Source: Bacteroidota bacterium (GTDB lineage: Bacteria; Bacteroidota; Bacteroidia; Bacteroidales; F082). From it: a stretch of 64,000 nucleotides of DNA. Shown piece by piece: positions 52,545 to 62,182 of the stretch. The notes under the pieces were generated by a model. It searched no databases. It saw only the letters and a program-made list of their open reading frames with translations, and was not told the origin of the DNA. The DNA is taken from the NCBI GenBank assembly GCA_016715945.1, contig JADJXJ010000001.1:1364001-1428000 (forward strand), in the 5' to 3' direction. Within the stretch, counting starts at the first letter, position 1; every line of letters starts with the position of its first letter. The translations under genes and the position numbers were made by a program.

Positions 52545-55388
52545 TTAAAACCCAATAATAAATTCGGTGAGGTTCTGGTCGGGGCGGAGGTTGAGTTTTT
52601 TGCGCAGGCGATACCGCTTTTCTTCCACTCCACGCACCGAGATATTCAGCAGAGGTGCGATCTCTTTCGAAGAGAGGTTCATTCGCAGATAGGCGCAAAG
52701 CCTGAAATCGCTGGCAGTGAGCTCAGGATAAGCTTCCTTGAGTCGTCTGAAAAAGTTTTCGTGGGCCTGATCGAACAGGTGCTCAAACATTTCCCAGTCA
52801 TGCTCACTGTTGAGTCCGCTTTCGATGAGCTTGTTAATCCGGGTGTGAAATTTATCCGGATAGCGCGGACCCAGTTGTGCTTTCTGGTTAGCCAGCTCCT
52901 CACGGATGTCGATAAGCAATTCGTTTTTCCGGATCATGGCCATGGTGTTTTTGGCCAGCTCCATGGTCTTGCTCACCACCTCCGATTGCAGCCTCTCGTT
53001 GCTCAGCCTGATGAGCTCTGCCTCGGCCTGCTCGTTGCGTGCCTTGATGCGCTCGTTTTCTTCCCTCAACTCTTTCTCTCTCATTTTCAGCTGCCTGCGG
53101 CGGTGGTTGGCCATGAGCAACATCACAAATGCCAGGGTAAGCAGGGCATAAATCAAATACGCATACCAGCTCAGATACCAGGGCGGTCGGATGCGGAAAT
53201 GTATGACGGTTTCGCCGCTGTAAAAACCGGACTCATCGTGCGTGCGCACCCTGAGGGTATAATTTCCGTAGGGTAAACGCGAATACTCCGCAATGGTATT
53301 TGCCGACCATTGGTGCCAATCGGAGTCAATCCCCCCGAGCATCCACTGATACATTCTGGCCGGCTCCACGTCACCACTTACAGCAAACCTGAACATGGCC
53401 GTATTGTAGCTGAAAGGCAGATACATGCGCGAACCGCCCTTGCGGGTGTCAAAGGTCCTCGCCGCGCTTTTTGAGTTGAGGAAATCGGCCTGCACCTGAA
53501 CCACAGGCGAAATAGCTGTATTGCGCTGTGGAAGCCTCAGCAAGGCAAAACCATCCTCGAGGCAAAAGAGGTATGATTGCGGACCGAGCGTTACAATCTG
53601 CTCGTATCCTTTAACCATTTTTAGATTAAACTGCTGAAATATAAGACGATACAGTATTTTTGCCTGGCCGAGCCTCAACTCGTACAGTGCAGCCTCATCG
53701 GGCAGCAGCAACCAGTAGCGATGGTCGCCCGCCGGGACAACCTTCGTGGCAACGGCAAATTTGCCCAGCTGTTTATTGAGGTCCGCCATAGGCACAAATA
53801 CCGAACGTAACGCATCCCATTGCAGAAATCCCTCTGGCCCGGGCACAACAATCCTGCCATCGACCCCGAACACCTGATTTTGCACCTGAGGCACACCAAA
53901 CTGCTCGTCAACAAGCTGATAATCTGCAATGCTGTCGAGGCCGGGAGAAGGTACGGCAAGGTAGAGTCCCCACACGGCGTGTCCCAGAAAAAGACGTCCG
54001 AGCTGATCAGCCTCCATAAAGCGCACCGGAGCAGTCCAGCCTTCAAGCAGCCGGGCAGCGCGCCATACACCGTCCTGCCGGGCGTATTCCACAAGTTCGT
54101 TGTAGGTGGACTGCAGCATGTGTTCCTTGCCGGAGATAAAGAGCCGGCGCAGGTCGTATCCCCCATTTACAGCACTCACCTGCAGCAACTTACGACCATC
54201 AAAAGCATAGGTTCCGTCGTTGAGGCCGCAATACAGCAAGCCGTCAATTTCTTTCAGAAACCACACCTGGCCCTGGCTTCCCTCCAAAAAACCGGTGCGT
54301 TTCAGCAGACCGTCGGAGCCGGGTTCGTAGATGTAAATCCCCTGATTGGTGCCAATGTACAGCTTGCCTTTGTACATGGCTGCCGCATACACACTGCCGG
54401 TTTCGTGGTCCCTTTCGCGATACACCTCCACCGGCGCCCGCAACCAGATGTAATCAATGCCTTTGTCGAGGCCAGCCCATAGGTTGCCCGAAGCATCCGG
54501 CTCCAGCGACAGTATCGTGTTGTTTTGCAATCCGTTGCCAGTGTGAATATGATGCCTGAGCTTTCCACCGGCATCAACAATCACCACTCCTTTTAATATG
54601 GTGCCAAATGCAAAGTCCTCGCCCAAGCGCGCACCATTGTTCAGATTGTAGCGGCTGAGCAGTTCGTCAGCCTCGGTCGTCCAGGCCTGGATACGATTGT
54701 TGCTGTCGAGCAGAAAAAGGCCATCCGTACTGGTGCCGATTACAAGTTGTCCATCACCGTAGGGGAGTATTGTCTTCACCTCAGTTTGGGCAAAGCGTTC
54801 CGTACCGGGGATCAAAGCAAGGGTATCTCCTCGTATTTCGTAGATGCCGCCCCTGATGCGCTGCACCAGCAGTCGGCCCCCGGCATTCATCAAAAAAAGC
54901 ACAGGCCCCGGGAGGTGAAGCCGGTGGATAGTTTGACCATCGTAAACAAAGATATTACCGAAGCTCTGGAAATATATCTTCCCGCCAAATGGCACAATCC
55001 GCCAGATCTCCTCATTTCTGAATGCATCCTTTCCAACAAGATGTTCCAGTGGCTGATAGTTCCATGTGCGCCGTTCCGATTCTGTCCAATACCCGAACGC
55101 TTCGAACGAACCGGTGTAAACCCTGCCGCCCGCAACCGCCACCGAGCGCAGGATTGTCTTTCCGGGATAGACATGCAGTTGAGGTCCCGAACCGTCTATC
55201 ACCAGCAAGCCGTCGTTGTTGGCCACAAACTTCCGGCCCGCACTGTCGGTGGCCACCGACCAGTTCTGGTTGCCACCCCTGTAATCCGCGGCACCATAGT
55301 GTACCACCACATAACGGTGCTGCCCGGCAGCTGCCAACCAACTGACCCATAAGCCAATGATAATAAAAAACGCCAATCTTCCGGGCAT
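52545..55388 (-). CDS. Propeller/Y_Y_Y sensor with LuxR-type HTH
   Basis: The 947-aa protein has a signal or TM segment (about 4-22), a large beta-propeller sensor (about 25-640; blades such as GNLWAGLDKGIDYIWL), a Y_Y_Y domain ending GNYTLRVRTHDESG, one TM helix (SWYAYLIYALLTLAFVMLL) and a charged coiled coil. A cytoplasmic LuxR/GerE-like helix-turn-helix ends it (LTASDFRLCAYLRMNLSSKE, NISVRGVEEKRYRLRKKL). There is no kinase domain, so it is a membrane-bound one-component regulator in the style of SusR, which has a comparable propeller-TM-HTH plan. The start at 55388 is chosen over 55460 because it begins at the hydrophobic segment. Its stop TAA is contiguous with the HTCS ATG. Confidence 0.9.
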   Translation of the reverse strand: MPGRLAFFIIIGLWVSWLAAAGQHRYVVVHYGAADYRGGNQNWSVATDSAGRKFVANNDGLLVIDGSGPQLHVYPGKTILRSVAVAGGRVYTGSFEAFGYWTESERRTWNYQPLEHLVGKDAFRNEEIWRIVPFGGKIYFQSFGNIFVYDGQTIHRLHLPGPVLFLMNAGGRLLVQRIRGGIYEIRGDTLALIPGTERFAQTEVKTILPYGDGQLVIGTSTDGLFLLDSNNRIQAWTTEADELLSRYNLNNGARLGEDFAFGTILKGVVIVDAGGKLRHHIHTGNGLQNNTILSLEPDASGNLWAGLDKGIDYIWLRAPVEVYRERDHETGSVYAAAMYKGKLYIGTNQGIYIYEPGSDGLLKRTGFLEGSQGQVWFLKEIDGLLYCGLNDGTYAFDGRKLLQVSAVNGGYDLRRLFISGKEHMLQSTYNELVEYARQDGVWRAARLLEGWTAPVRFMEADQLGRLFLGHAVWGLYLAVPSPGLDSIADYQLVDEQFGVPQVQNQVFGVDGRIVVPGPEGFLQWDALRSVFVPMADLNKQLGKFAVATKVVPAGDHRYWLLLPDEAALYELRLGQAKILYRLIFQQFNLKMVKGYEQIVTLGPQSYLFCLEDGFALLRLPQRNTAISPVVQVQADFLNSKSAARTFDTRKGGSRMYLPFSYNTAMFRFAVSGDVEPARMYQWMLGGIDSDWHQWSANTIAEYSRLPYGNYTLRVRTHDESGFYSGETVIHFRIRPPWYLSWYAYLIYALLTLAFVMLLMANHRRRQLKMREKELREENERIKARNEQAEAELIRLSNERLQSEVVSKTMELAKNTMAMIRKNELLIDIREELANQKAQLGPRYPDKFHTRINKLIESGLNSEHDWEMFEHLFDQAHENFFRRLKEAYPELTASDFRLCAYLRMNLSSKEIAPLLNISVRGVEEKRYRLRKKLNLRPDQNLTEFIIGF

Positions 55389-55512
55389 GCTCAATTTGAG
55401 TTTGCTGCTATCTGACGAAGCAATCGTTTGTAAATATAACCAATATGTGATTGATGGCAATTGACACCACCTGCAGAAAATGCCCTTTGCCGGTAGGTAG
55501 GATCATGCAGCC

Positions 55513-57648
55513 TCAAAGCTTCATGCTCAGGTTGATACGATTCCGTTCGAGGTCGACCGACAGCACCCTGACCCTGACTTTCTGGTTGATTTTGACCACC
55601 TGGTTCGGATCGCGCACATAGCGGTCGGCCATCTGGCTCACATGCACCAGTCCGTCCTGGTGTACGCCTATGTCCACAAAAGCGCCGAAGGCAGTGATAT
55701 TGGTCACAATACCATTGAGTTCCATCCCGGGCTGCACATCCTGTATGGTCCGCACGTCTTTCGAAAACTCAAATTCTTCAAACTGCATGCGGGGGTCGCG
55801 GCCGGGCTTTTCAAGTTCGGCAAGTATGTCTGTAAGCGTCTCCACACCTGCCTTATCATCCACGAAATCAGATATATTGATAATCTGCCGGAGATCTTTC
55901 CGGCCGATCATCTCTTTCAGCTCCATACCCACAGCCTCGGCCATGCGCTCCACGATGTGGTAACTTTCGGGATGCACCGCACTGGCATCGAGCGGGTGAT
56001 CGCCATTGCGGATACGCAGGAAACCAGCGCATTGCTCAAATGCCTTCGGCCCAAGCCTCGGAACCTGTTGCAACTGCTGCCTGTTGCTGAATGGTCCGTT
56101 TTCATTTCGGTAACGGACGATGTTAGCTGCCAGTTGCGGGCCAATGCCACTCACATACGAAAGCAGTTGTTCGCTGGCTGTGTTCAGCTCAACCCCAACT
56201 GCGTTCACACAAAGTTCTACGGTTTGATTGAGGCTTTCGGCCAGCGCCTTCTGATCCACATCGTGCTGATACTGACCTACGCCTATCGATTTGGGGTCAA
56301 TCTTTACCAGTTCGGCCAGCGGATCCATCAGCCGTCGCCCGATGCTCACCGCACCGCGCACCGTGACGTCGTAGTCCGGAAATTCCTCCCGGGCAACCTT
56401 CGAAGCTGAGTACACCGAGGCGCCACTTTCGTTCACCATTACAGCCATCACATCCCTGTCGAAGCGGATGTGACGGATAAACATCTCTGTTTCGCGTCCG
56501 GCCGTGCCGTTGCCCACCGCAACCACCTCCACCTTGTAGGCATTCACCAGCGAGCGCAGTTTCTTCTCAGCTTCTTTTACTTCGTGGTTCGGCGGGTGAG
56601 GATATATCGTGTCGTTGTGCAGCAACTGACCTTGCTCGTTGAGGATGACAATCTTGCAACCTGTCCGGAAACCCGGGTCGATGGCCAGCACCCGTTTCTG
56701 ACCCAACGGAGGCATCAGCAGCAATTGCCTCAGATTTTCGGCAAACACCCGAATGGCCACCTCATCGGCTTTTTGCTTAAAGTGTTCGCGCATTTCGGTT
56801 TCCATGGAAGGAGCAATGAGGCGTTTAAAACTGTCGGACACTGCCTTTTCAACCTGTTGGGAGGCTTCGCCCCGACCCCTGACATACATACGGTTGATCA
56901 TTTCAATGGTGCGGTCGTTGTCCACCTCGACCGAAACCTTCAGGAAACCTTCCGCTTCGCCGCGCAGGATGGCCAAAAGCCGGTGCGAGGGGGCTTTGGC
57001 CAAAGGTTCTTTCCAATCGTAATAGGTGAGGTAGGTGCGTCCTTCGGCTTCTTTGCCCTGAACCACCTTGCTTATCAGCATGGCATGCCTCAGGTAGATT
57101 CCTCTCACCCGCTCGCGCACCAGCCTGTCCTCGCTCACCCGCTCAGCAATAATATCGCGCGCACCGGCCAGCGCCTCGGCCTCGTCGGCCACACCTTTGG
57201 AAGCATTCACATACCGCCTGGCTTCATCGGCCGATGGCCTGAAGCCCTGCTTCAGAATAAAGTCGGCAAGAGGCTCCAGACCCTTTTCCCGGGCTATGCC
57301 AGCACGTGTCCGGCGCTTGGGTTTGTAAGGCAGATAAAGGTCTTCGAGCTCCTGCATGCTGCCGGCCTTTTCGATAAGTGTCCGCAGCTCATCGGTCATT
57401 TTGCCCTGTTCTTCAATGGATTGCATCACAGTCTGCCGCCTTTTGTCCAGTGCAACCAACTGCAACCAGCGCCGCTGAACCTGTGCAATCAGCTCCTCGT
57501 TCATCGAGCCGGTGAGTTCTTTGCGGTAACGCGCCACAAAAGGAATGGTCGCCCCATCGGCCAGCAGACTCAACGTATTTCGCACATGCTGATATTCCAA
57601 CCCCATCTCGCCCGCGATCAGCCGGGCATATGCCGTCAACACCTCCAT
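55513..57648 (-). CDS. tex: Tex-family RNA-binding transcription accessory protein
   Basis: The 711-aa product has the full Tex layout: an N-terminal helical region (ATIPFVARYRKELTGSMNE, LYLPYKPKRRTRA), a YqgF/RNase-H-like domain (about 320-460; VLAIDPGFRTGCKI), helix-hairpin-helix motifs (about 495-560; YVSGIGPQLAANIVRYR) and a C-terminal S1 domain (about 640-710; GIVTNITAFGAFVDIGVHQD). Tex is a conserved nucleic-acid-binding protein linked to transcription and RNA metabolism. The ORF is open to 57744, but the family starts at the ATG at 57648. The gene is divergent from the thioredoxin-domain gene, with 143 bp between starts. Confidence 0.95.
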   Translation of the reverse strand: MEVLTAYARLIAGEMGLEYQHVRNTLSLLADGATIPFVARYRKELTGSMNEELIAQVQRRWLQLVALDKRRQTVMQSIEEQGKMTDELRTLIEKAGSMQELEDLYLPYKPKRRTRAGIAREKGLEPLADFILKQGFRPSADEARRYVNASKGVADEAEALAGARDIIAERVSEDRLVRERVRGIYLRHAMLISKVVQGKEAEGRTYLTYYDWKEPLAKAPSHRLLAILRGEAEGFLKVSVEVDNDRTIEMINRMYVRGRGEASQQVEKAVSDSFKRLIAPSMETEMREHFKQKADEVAIRVFAENLRQLLLMPPLGQKRVLAIDPGFRTGCKIVILNEQGQLLHNDTIYPHPPNHEVKEAEKKLRSLVNAYKVEVVAVGNGTAGRETEMFIRHIRFDRDVMAVMVNESGASVYSASKVAREEFPDYDVTVRGAVSIGRRLMDPLAELVKIDPKSIGVGQYQHDVDQKALAESLNQTVELCVNAVGVELNTASEQLLSYVSGIGPQLAANIVRYRNENGPFSNRQQLQQVPRLGPKAFEQCAGFLRIRNGDHPLDASAVHPESYHIVERMAEAVGMELKEMIGRKDLRQIINISDFVDDKAGVETLTDILAELEKPGRDPRMQFEEFEFSKDVRTIQDVQPGMELNGIVTNITAFGAFVDIGVHQDGLVHVSQMADRYVRDPNQVVKINQKVRVRVLSVDLERNRINLSMKL

Positions 57649-57791
57649 ATACTGGTTTTTAACACGAAAATACAAGAAACCGGCCAACCGGCCGCCATTA
57701 CAGGCGCTGTTTGTATGAGCTTCGTGTGCACAATGCGCTTTCAAGCCGAAAAGACCATAACTTCGCCAGCAGATTCAACCCCAATCACTTC

Positions 57792-59168
57792 ATGAAAACT
57801 TATCTCAGGAAAATAGCATCGAAAATCATCCCCGCCAGTCTGGCGATTTACCTGTTGTTCCAGATTCCATCGGCCACAGCACAACCTACTGTTTCCGGCA
57901 AGTGGCACGATGAGTCCGGCAAATTGCTCACCCTATGGATGTTGCGAGGCGATATGAGGTTGCCGGTCGACTCGGTACGCACCGGTGAAAACGGCAGTTT
58001 TAGCCTGAAACTCAAATGGAATGTGCCCGTAGGACTGTATGTGCTCGACGACGAACAAGGCCGCATGACCCGTATATTTCTGACAGGCAGGGATTTGCAG
58101 CTCACAAAAAACGGTGGATTACGTTTCACCGGCTCGCCCGACAACCAGGTGTGGCTCGAGTGGATGAAACTCAAAGAAAGCTTCGTCAGAAAACAGGATG
58201 CCCTCGAAGCACTCATTGAGGCATATCCCGAAGGGGAAGAGTTTAGAAAGACAGCCATCAAAGAGCTTGAACAGTTAAGAAAAAACTTTACAAATACGGC
58301 AACAAACCTCCAAAAACAGGCTGATGCTCCGATAGCTGCACGGTTCATACGTGGGGATATGCCGGCTATGCTGCCTACAGGCCTGAGCCCGGAACAAAAA
58401 GTGGAGGCATTGCGGGTTTATATGCTTCAATTGCTCAGTTTCAACGACACCTTGCTCATTCAGTCGGACATGCTTCCCGGACGGGTGCTCGACTACCTGA
58501 GCCTCTACCAGCGGCGGGGAATGCCACGTCACGAAGTGGAAGAAGCTTTTCTGGGCGCCATCGACAAACTGCTTAGAGCAGCCTCGGCCGAAAAAAAGAT
58601 GTATTTCTTTTATCTCGAATACCTTTTTGAAGGCTTTCAGCGGCTGGGCTTCAACCAGATCACCGATTACCTGAGCACCCTGCCCCATTTCGACGCAGCA
58701 AGCGCCCAGGTGGAAGACCTCTTCGAAGTAGAACGTATCATCGGGCCTTATCATAATATTTTAAGCGGACGCACCGCACCCAACATCAGCGGTACCGACC
58801 TCCTCGGCCGTAAATTTGATATGTACCAAACCCAGGCACCACTGACCCTGGTGGTCTTCTGGTCCGAAACCTGCCCGCATTGCCTTCAACTGATCCCCGA
58901 ACTTAAAGCGATTTCGAACGAGCGTCCTGAAATACAAATCGTTTCGATCATCCTTGGTCCTGACCAGGCCTCGCTTCGCGCCCTCATCGAGAGCAGCCAT
59001 ATCGGCCACTGGATTCACCTGACTGAGCCTGGCGGCTGGGAAAGTCCACTCGTTGACGCTTACCGGGTTTACGGCACACCTTCGATGTACCTGCTCGACA
59101 GCGAAAAACGCATCCTTGCCAGGCCAATCACTGCCCAGGAACTGCACGAAGCCTTGAACAACCACTAG
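57792..59168 (+). CDS. Thioredoxin-domain protein with N-terminal DUF4369/5106-like regions
   Basis: The 458-aa product has a signal peptide (cleavage near SATAQP), an N-terminal beta-rich domain (about 22-110, GKWHDESGKLLTLW) resembling those before AhpC/TSA domains in Bacteroidota, and a helical middle region (about 115-310). A C-terminal thioredoxin/TlpA-like domain (about 315-455) has the redox motif Cys-Pro-His-Cys in SETCPHCLQLIPELK and a cis-Pro loop YGTPSMYLLD. It is likely a periplasmic thiol:disulfide oxidoreductase. The earlier in-frame ATG at 57711 adds 27 residues ahead of the signal peptide and is not used. A near-consensus -7 element (TAACTTCG, about 57759) precedes it. Confidence 0.82.
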   Translation: MKTYLRKIASKIIPASLAIYLLFQIPSATAQPTVSGKWHDESGKLLTLWMLRGDMRLPVDSVRTGENGSFSLKLKWNVPVGLYVLDDEQGRMTRIFLTGRDLQLTKNGGLRFTGSPDNQVWLEWMKLKESFVRKQDALEALIEAYPEGEEFRKTAIKELEQLRKNFTNTATNLQKQADAPIAARFIRGDMPAMLPTGLSPEQKVEALRVYMLQLLSFNDTLLIQSDMLPGRVLDYLSLYQRRGMPRHEVEEAFLGAIDKLLRAASAEKKMYFFYLEYLFEGFQRLGFNQITDYLSTLPHFDAASAQVEDLFEVERIIGPYHNILSGRTAPNISGTDLLGRKFDMYQTQAPLTLVVFWSETCPHCLQLIPELKAISNERPEIQIVSIILGPDQASLRALIESSHIGHWIHLTEPGGWESPLVDAYRVYGTPSMYLLDSEKRILARPITAQELHEALNNH

Positions 59169-59185
59169 GCACAGCAGTTTTTCGC

Positions 59186-59193
59186 TAAATTTG
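59186..59193 (+). promoter_or_regulatory. Promoter -7 element (TAAATTTG) of the GH3 fusion gene
   Basis: TAAATTTG matches TAnnTTTG and lies 15 bp before the ATG at 59209, downstream of the previous stop codon. It also argues against the TTG start at 59191, which lies inside the element. Confidence 0.45.
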
Positions 59194-59208
59194 GCCACTA
59201 AAAAAAGA

Positions 59209-62181
59209 ATGTCCTGCTCCTTACGTGCTGCCAGCTTTCTCCTGGGTTTCCTTTTTCTTCATTCCCTTTCACCAAAAGCACAGCCTGTCAATCCTGAGCT
59301 GCAAAAGCAGTGGGTCGATTCGGTGTATCAGAGCCTGAGCCTCGACGAACGTATTGCCCAGCTGATGATGCTGCGGGCAAACCAGCCCAACCAGCCTTAC
59401 GACAGCCGTATTGATCAGTATATCAGGACTTACAACATTGGCGGTGTCGCCTTTTTCAAAAACAAGGCCGAAGACCAGCTCAGGCAAACCAACCGCTGGC
59501 AGCAAATGGCCAAAACACCTTTGCTCGTTGCCATTGATGCCGAATGGGGACTGGCCATGCGCCTCGACGGAACCCCTTCCTACCCTTTTCAGATGACGCT
59601 GGGTGCAGTGGACGATGAGGAGCTGGTTTTCCGGATGGGACTGCAGATTGCGGAACAACTCCGGCGCATGGGCATCCACATGAGCTTCGCGCCTGTGGCC
59701 GATGTGAACAACAACCCGGCCAATCCCGTCATCGGTGTGCGCAGCTTCGGCGAATCGCCTGAGCTCGTTGCCCGCAAAGCCCTGGCCTATGCCAATGGCC
59801 TCCAGCAAGGCGGAATCTTCACCACGGCCAAACACTTTCCCGGTCATGGCGACACACACAACGACTCGCACTACTCCCTGCCGGTCATCAACCACAGCCG
59901 CGATAGGCTCAACCAAACGGAACTTTACCCGTTCATACACCTCATTAATAATGGGGTGCAGGGCATCATGACTGCCCACCTGCACATCCCGGCGCTCGAC
60001 AACACGCCCAACCTGCCCTCCTCGCTTAGCCCGAAAATTGTAACCGAACTGCTTCGTAAAGAACTGGGCTTCAATGGCCTCATCGTTACCGACGGATTGG
60101 ATATGAAAGGCGTAACCTCGGTGCAACCTTCCGGCACCATCGAACTGATGGCCCTCGAAGCCGGCAACGATATCCTGCTCCTGCCCGAAAACCTTCCCCT
60201 TGCCATCAGCACCATACGCGAGGCAGTGTTGAGCGGACGCCTGCCCGAAAGCATCATCGAAGACCGGTGCAAAAGGGTGCTGAGCTATAAATACCTGTCC
60301 GGGCTACATTCGTGGCGCCCCGCTTTCACCGAGGGACTGCGCGCTGACCTTAACCAACAGGCATACAGCGAACTCATCACCCGACTATTCGGGAATGCGG
60401 CGACCTTGCTGCGCAATTCCGGGAATGTGCTGCCCCTGAATACAAAAGAGAAAAAAGTCGCATCCGTTGCGCTTGGGCAAACATCAGCCTCTGCTGTTGA
60501 CCGGCACCTTCGTAACCACGGCCTGCAGCTTAGCTCATTCGCACTGGCAAAAAACAGCAGCGTGCAGGAACGCAACGCCTTGCTCGACAAGCTGAAAGAT
60601 TTCGACCTGGTGATCATCCACATCCACAACACCAACATCCTGGCCAACAGGCAATTTGGCATCAGTCCCGAGATGATCTCCTTTGTTGGTCAGGCCGCCG
60701 CAAGATTTCCTGTCGTGCTCAATGTTTTTGCTTCGCCCTATTCCCTCGACCTGTTCGAACTAAACCAGAACATCAAAGCCATCACCATAGGATACCAGGA
60801 CCGCGATGAGGCCCACAGGGTAGTTGCCGCTATCATGGCCGGAAAACAACAAGCCTCCGGAAAGTTGCCAGTCAGCCTGAAATCGGGTTTTGCTGCCGGC
60901 CATGGGTTATACCTCAGCCTGTCCGAACAGGTTCCGGTCAAAGAAAAACCCCTGCCCTCAGAACCCGTGGCCAAGGCTGCGCCAACGCTACCGGCCACAT
61001 TTGCCGGACGTATCGACTCGGTGATCGAAGACGGCATCCGCCGCAGGGCCTTCCCAGGATGCCAGGTCGTGGCGCTGAAAGATGGTGAAATCATCTTTCG
61101 CAAGTCGTACGGCAAGCTCACCTACGAAGGCGACGAAATGGTGAACGACAGCACCCTGTACGACCTGGCCTCGCTGACCAAAATACTTGCCACCACCCTG
61201 GCCTTCATGAAACTTACCGAGGAAGGTCGCATCAGCCTTTCCGACACCCTGGGCACCCATTTTCCCTGGCTGCGCAAAACCGACAAGGCACCCATCAGCT
61301 GGATGGACATCCTCACCCACCAAAGCGGCTTCGACGGCTGGATACCCTTTTACACCCTAACCATCAGTCGCAACGGACCTGACAGCAATATTTACAGCAA
61401 GACCATGTCCGACGACTATCCATGGCATGTGGCCGACAGCATGTTCATGCACCGCGCGTGGCGCCATCGGATCTTCGACGAAATCGTGGCCAGCCGGCTG
61501 AAGTCGAAGGAATACCGCTATTCCGACATGGGACTCTACTTCGTGCCCGACCTCATCAGGCAGCTCGTCAACAGAGACATGGATGAATGGCTGGAGCAGA
61601 CCTTTTACCGGCCAATGAACCTCAACACACTCACCTACAATCCCTTGCGAAAATTTGATCCATCCCGCATCGCACCTACAGAAAACGACAAAACCTTTCG
61701 CCGGCAGTTGCTCAGAGGTTTTGTGCACGACCAGGGAGCAGCCATGATGGGCGGGGTTTCGGGGCATGCCGGTTTGTTCGGTTCAGCTACCGACGTGGCC
61801 ATGCTCATGCAGATGATGCTCGACAGCGGCTATTATCAGGGCGTGCAGTATTTGAAACCTGAAACAATTCACTATTTCAATCAGGCCCACTTTGCCCACC
61901 GTGGCAACCGCAGGGGGATAGGATTCGATAAACCACCGCTCGACAAAAAGAATGGCGCACGTACCATGGCCGATGCTGCCTCGGCCAAAAGCTTTGGCCA
62001 TACCGGATTCACAGGCACCATGGCCTGGGCCGACCCCGAAAACCGCCTGGTGTTCGTCTTTCTTTCCAACCGTGTGTATCCCGATGCCGGCGACAACACC
62101 CTGGCCAGGCTGGGTATCCGCCCAAAGATCCACGAAATCCTCTATCAGGCCATCTCCACTCAAACCGCCAGCAACAACTGA
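59209..62181 (+). CDS. GH3 (NagZ-type) plus serine beta-lactamase-like fusion
   Basis: The 990-aa protein has a signal peptide (cleavage near SPKAQP). Residues about 25-370 are a GH3 barrel of the beta-N-acetylglucosaminidase type, with KHFPGHGDTHNDSHYSLP carrying the catalytic His-Asp pair and GLIVTDGLDMKGV carrying the nucleophile Asp. A GH3 C-terminal-like domain (about 390-570) follows. A class C beta-lactamase/serine-hydrolase domain (about 605-985) has Ser-x-x-Lys in LASLTKILA and a Tyr-Ser-Asp in RYSDMGLY. The combination suggests periplasmic peptidoglycan turnover: removing GlcNAc and acting on stem peptides or other amide/ester bonds. This fusion architecture is known in Bacteroidota. 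The next gene starts 1 bp after the stop. Confidence 0.9.
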   Translation: MSCSLRAASFLLGFLFLHSLSPKAQPVNPELQKQWVDSVYQSLSLDERIAQLMMLRANQPNQPYDSRIDQYIRTYNIGGVAFFKNKAEDQLRQTNRWQQMAKTPLLVAIDAEWGLAMRLDGTPSYPFQMTLGAVDDEELVFRMGLQIAEQLRRMGIHMSFAPVADVNNNPANPVIGVRSFGESPELVARKALAYANGLQQGGIFTTAKHFPGHGDTHNDSHYSLPVINHSRDRLNQTELYPFIHLINNGVQGIMTAHLHIPALDNTPNLPSSLSPKIVTELLRKELGFNGLIVTDGLDMKGVTSVQPSGTIELMALEAGNDILLLPENLPLAISTIREAVLSGRLPESIIEDRCKRVLSYKYLSGLHSWRPAFTEGLRADLNQQAYSELITRLFGNAATLLRNSGNVLPLNTKEKKVASVALGQTSASAVDRHLRNHGLQLSSFALAKNSSVQERNALLDKLKDFDLVIIHIHNTNILANRQFGISPEMISFVGQAAARFPVVLNVFASPYSLDLFELNQNIKAITIGYQDRDEAHRVVAAIMAGKQQASGKLPVSLKSGFAAGHGLYLSLSEQVPVKEKPLPSEPVAKAAPTLPATFAGRIDSVIEDGIRRRAFPGCQVVALKDGEIIFRKSYGKLTYEGDEMVNDSTLYDLASLTKILATTLAFMKLTEEGRISLSDTLGTHFPWLRKTDKAPISWMDILTHQSGFDGWIPFYTLTISRNGPDSNIYSKTMSDDYPWHVADSMFMHRAWRHRIFDEIVASRLKSKEYRYSDMGLYFVPDLIRQLVNRDMDEWLEQTFYRPMNLNTLTYNPLRKFDPSRIAPTENDKTFRRQLLRGFVHDQGAAMMGGVSGHAGLFGSATDVAMLMQMMLDSGYYQGVQYLKPETIHYFNQAHFAHRGNRRGIGFDKPPLDKKNGARTMADAASAKSFGHTGFTGTMAWADPENRLVFVFLSNRVYPDAGDNTLARLGIRPKIHEILYQAISTQTASNN

Positions 62182-62182
62182 T

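Noticed and set aside
61952..62182. N-terminal extension of the CDF transporter into the GH3 fusion gene
   Set aside because: The extension overlaps coding sequence in another frame, is Pro/Arg-rich, and the ATG at 62183 gives the family's normal N terminus one base after the upstream stop.
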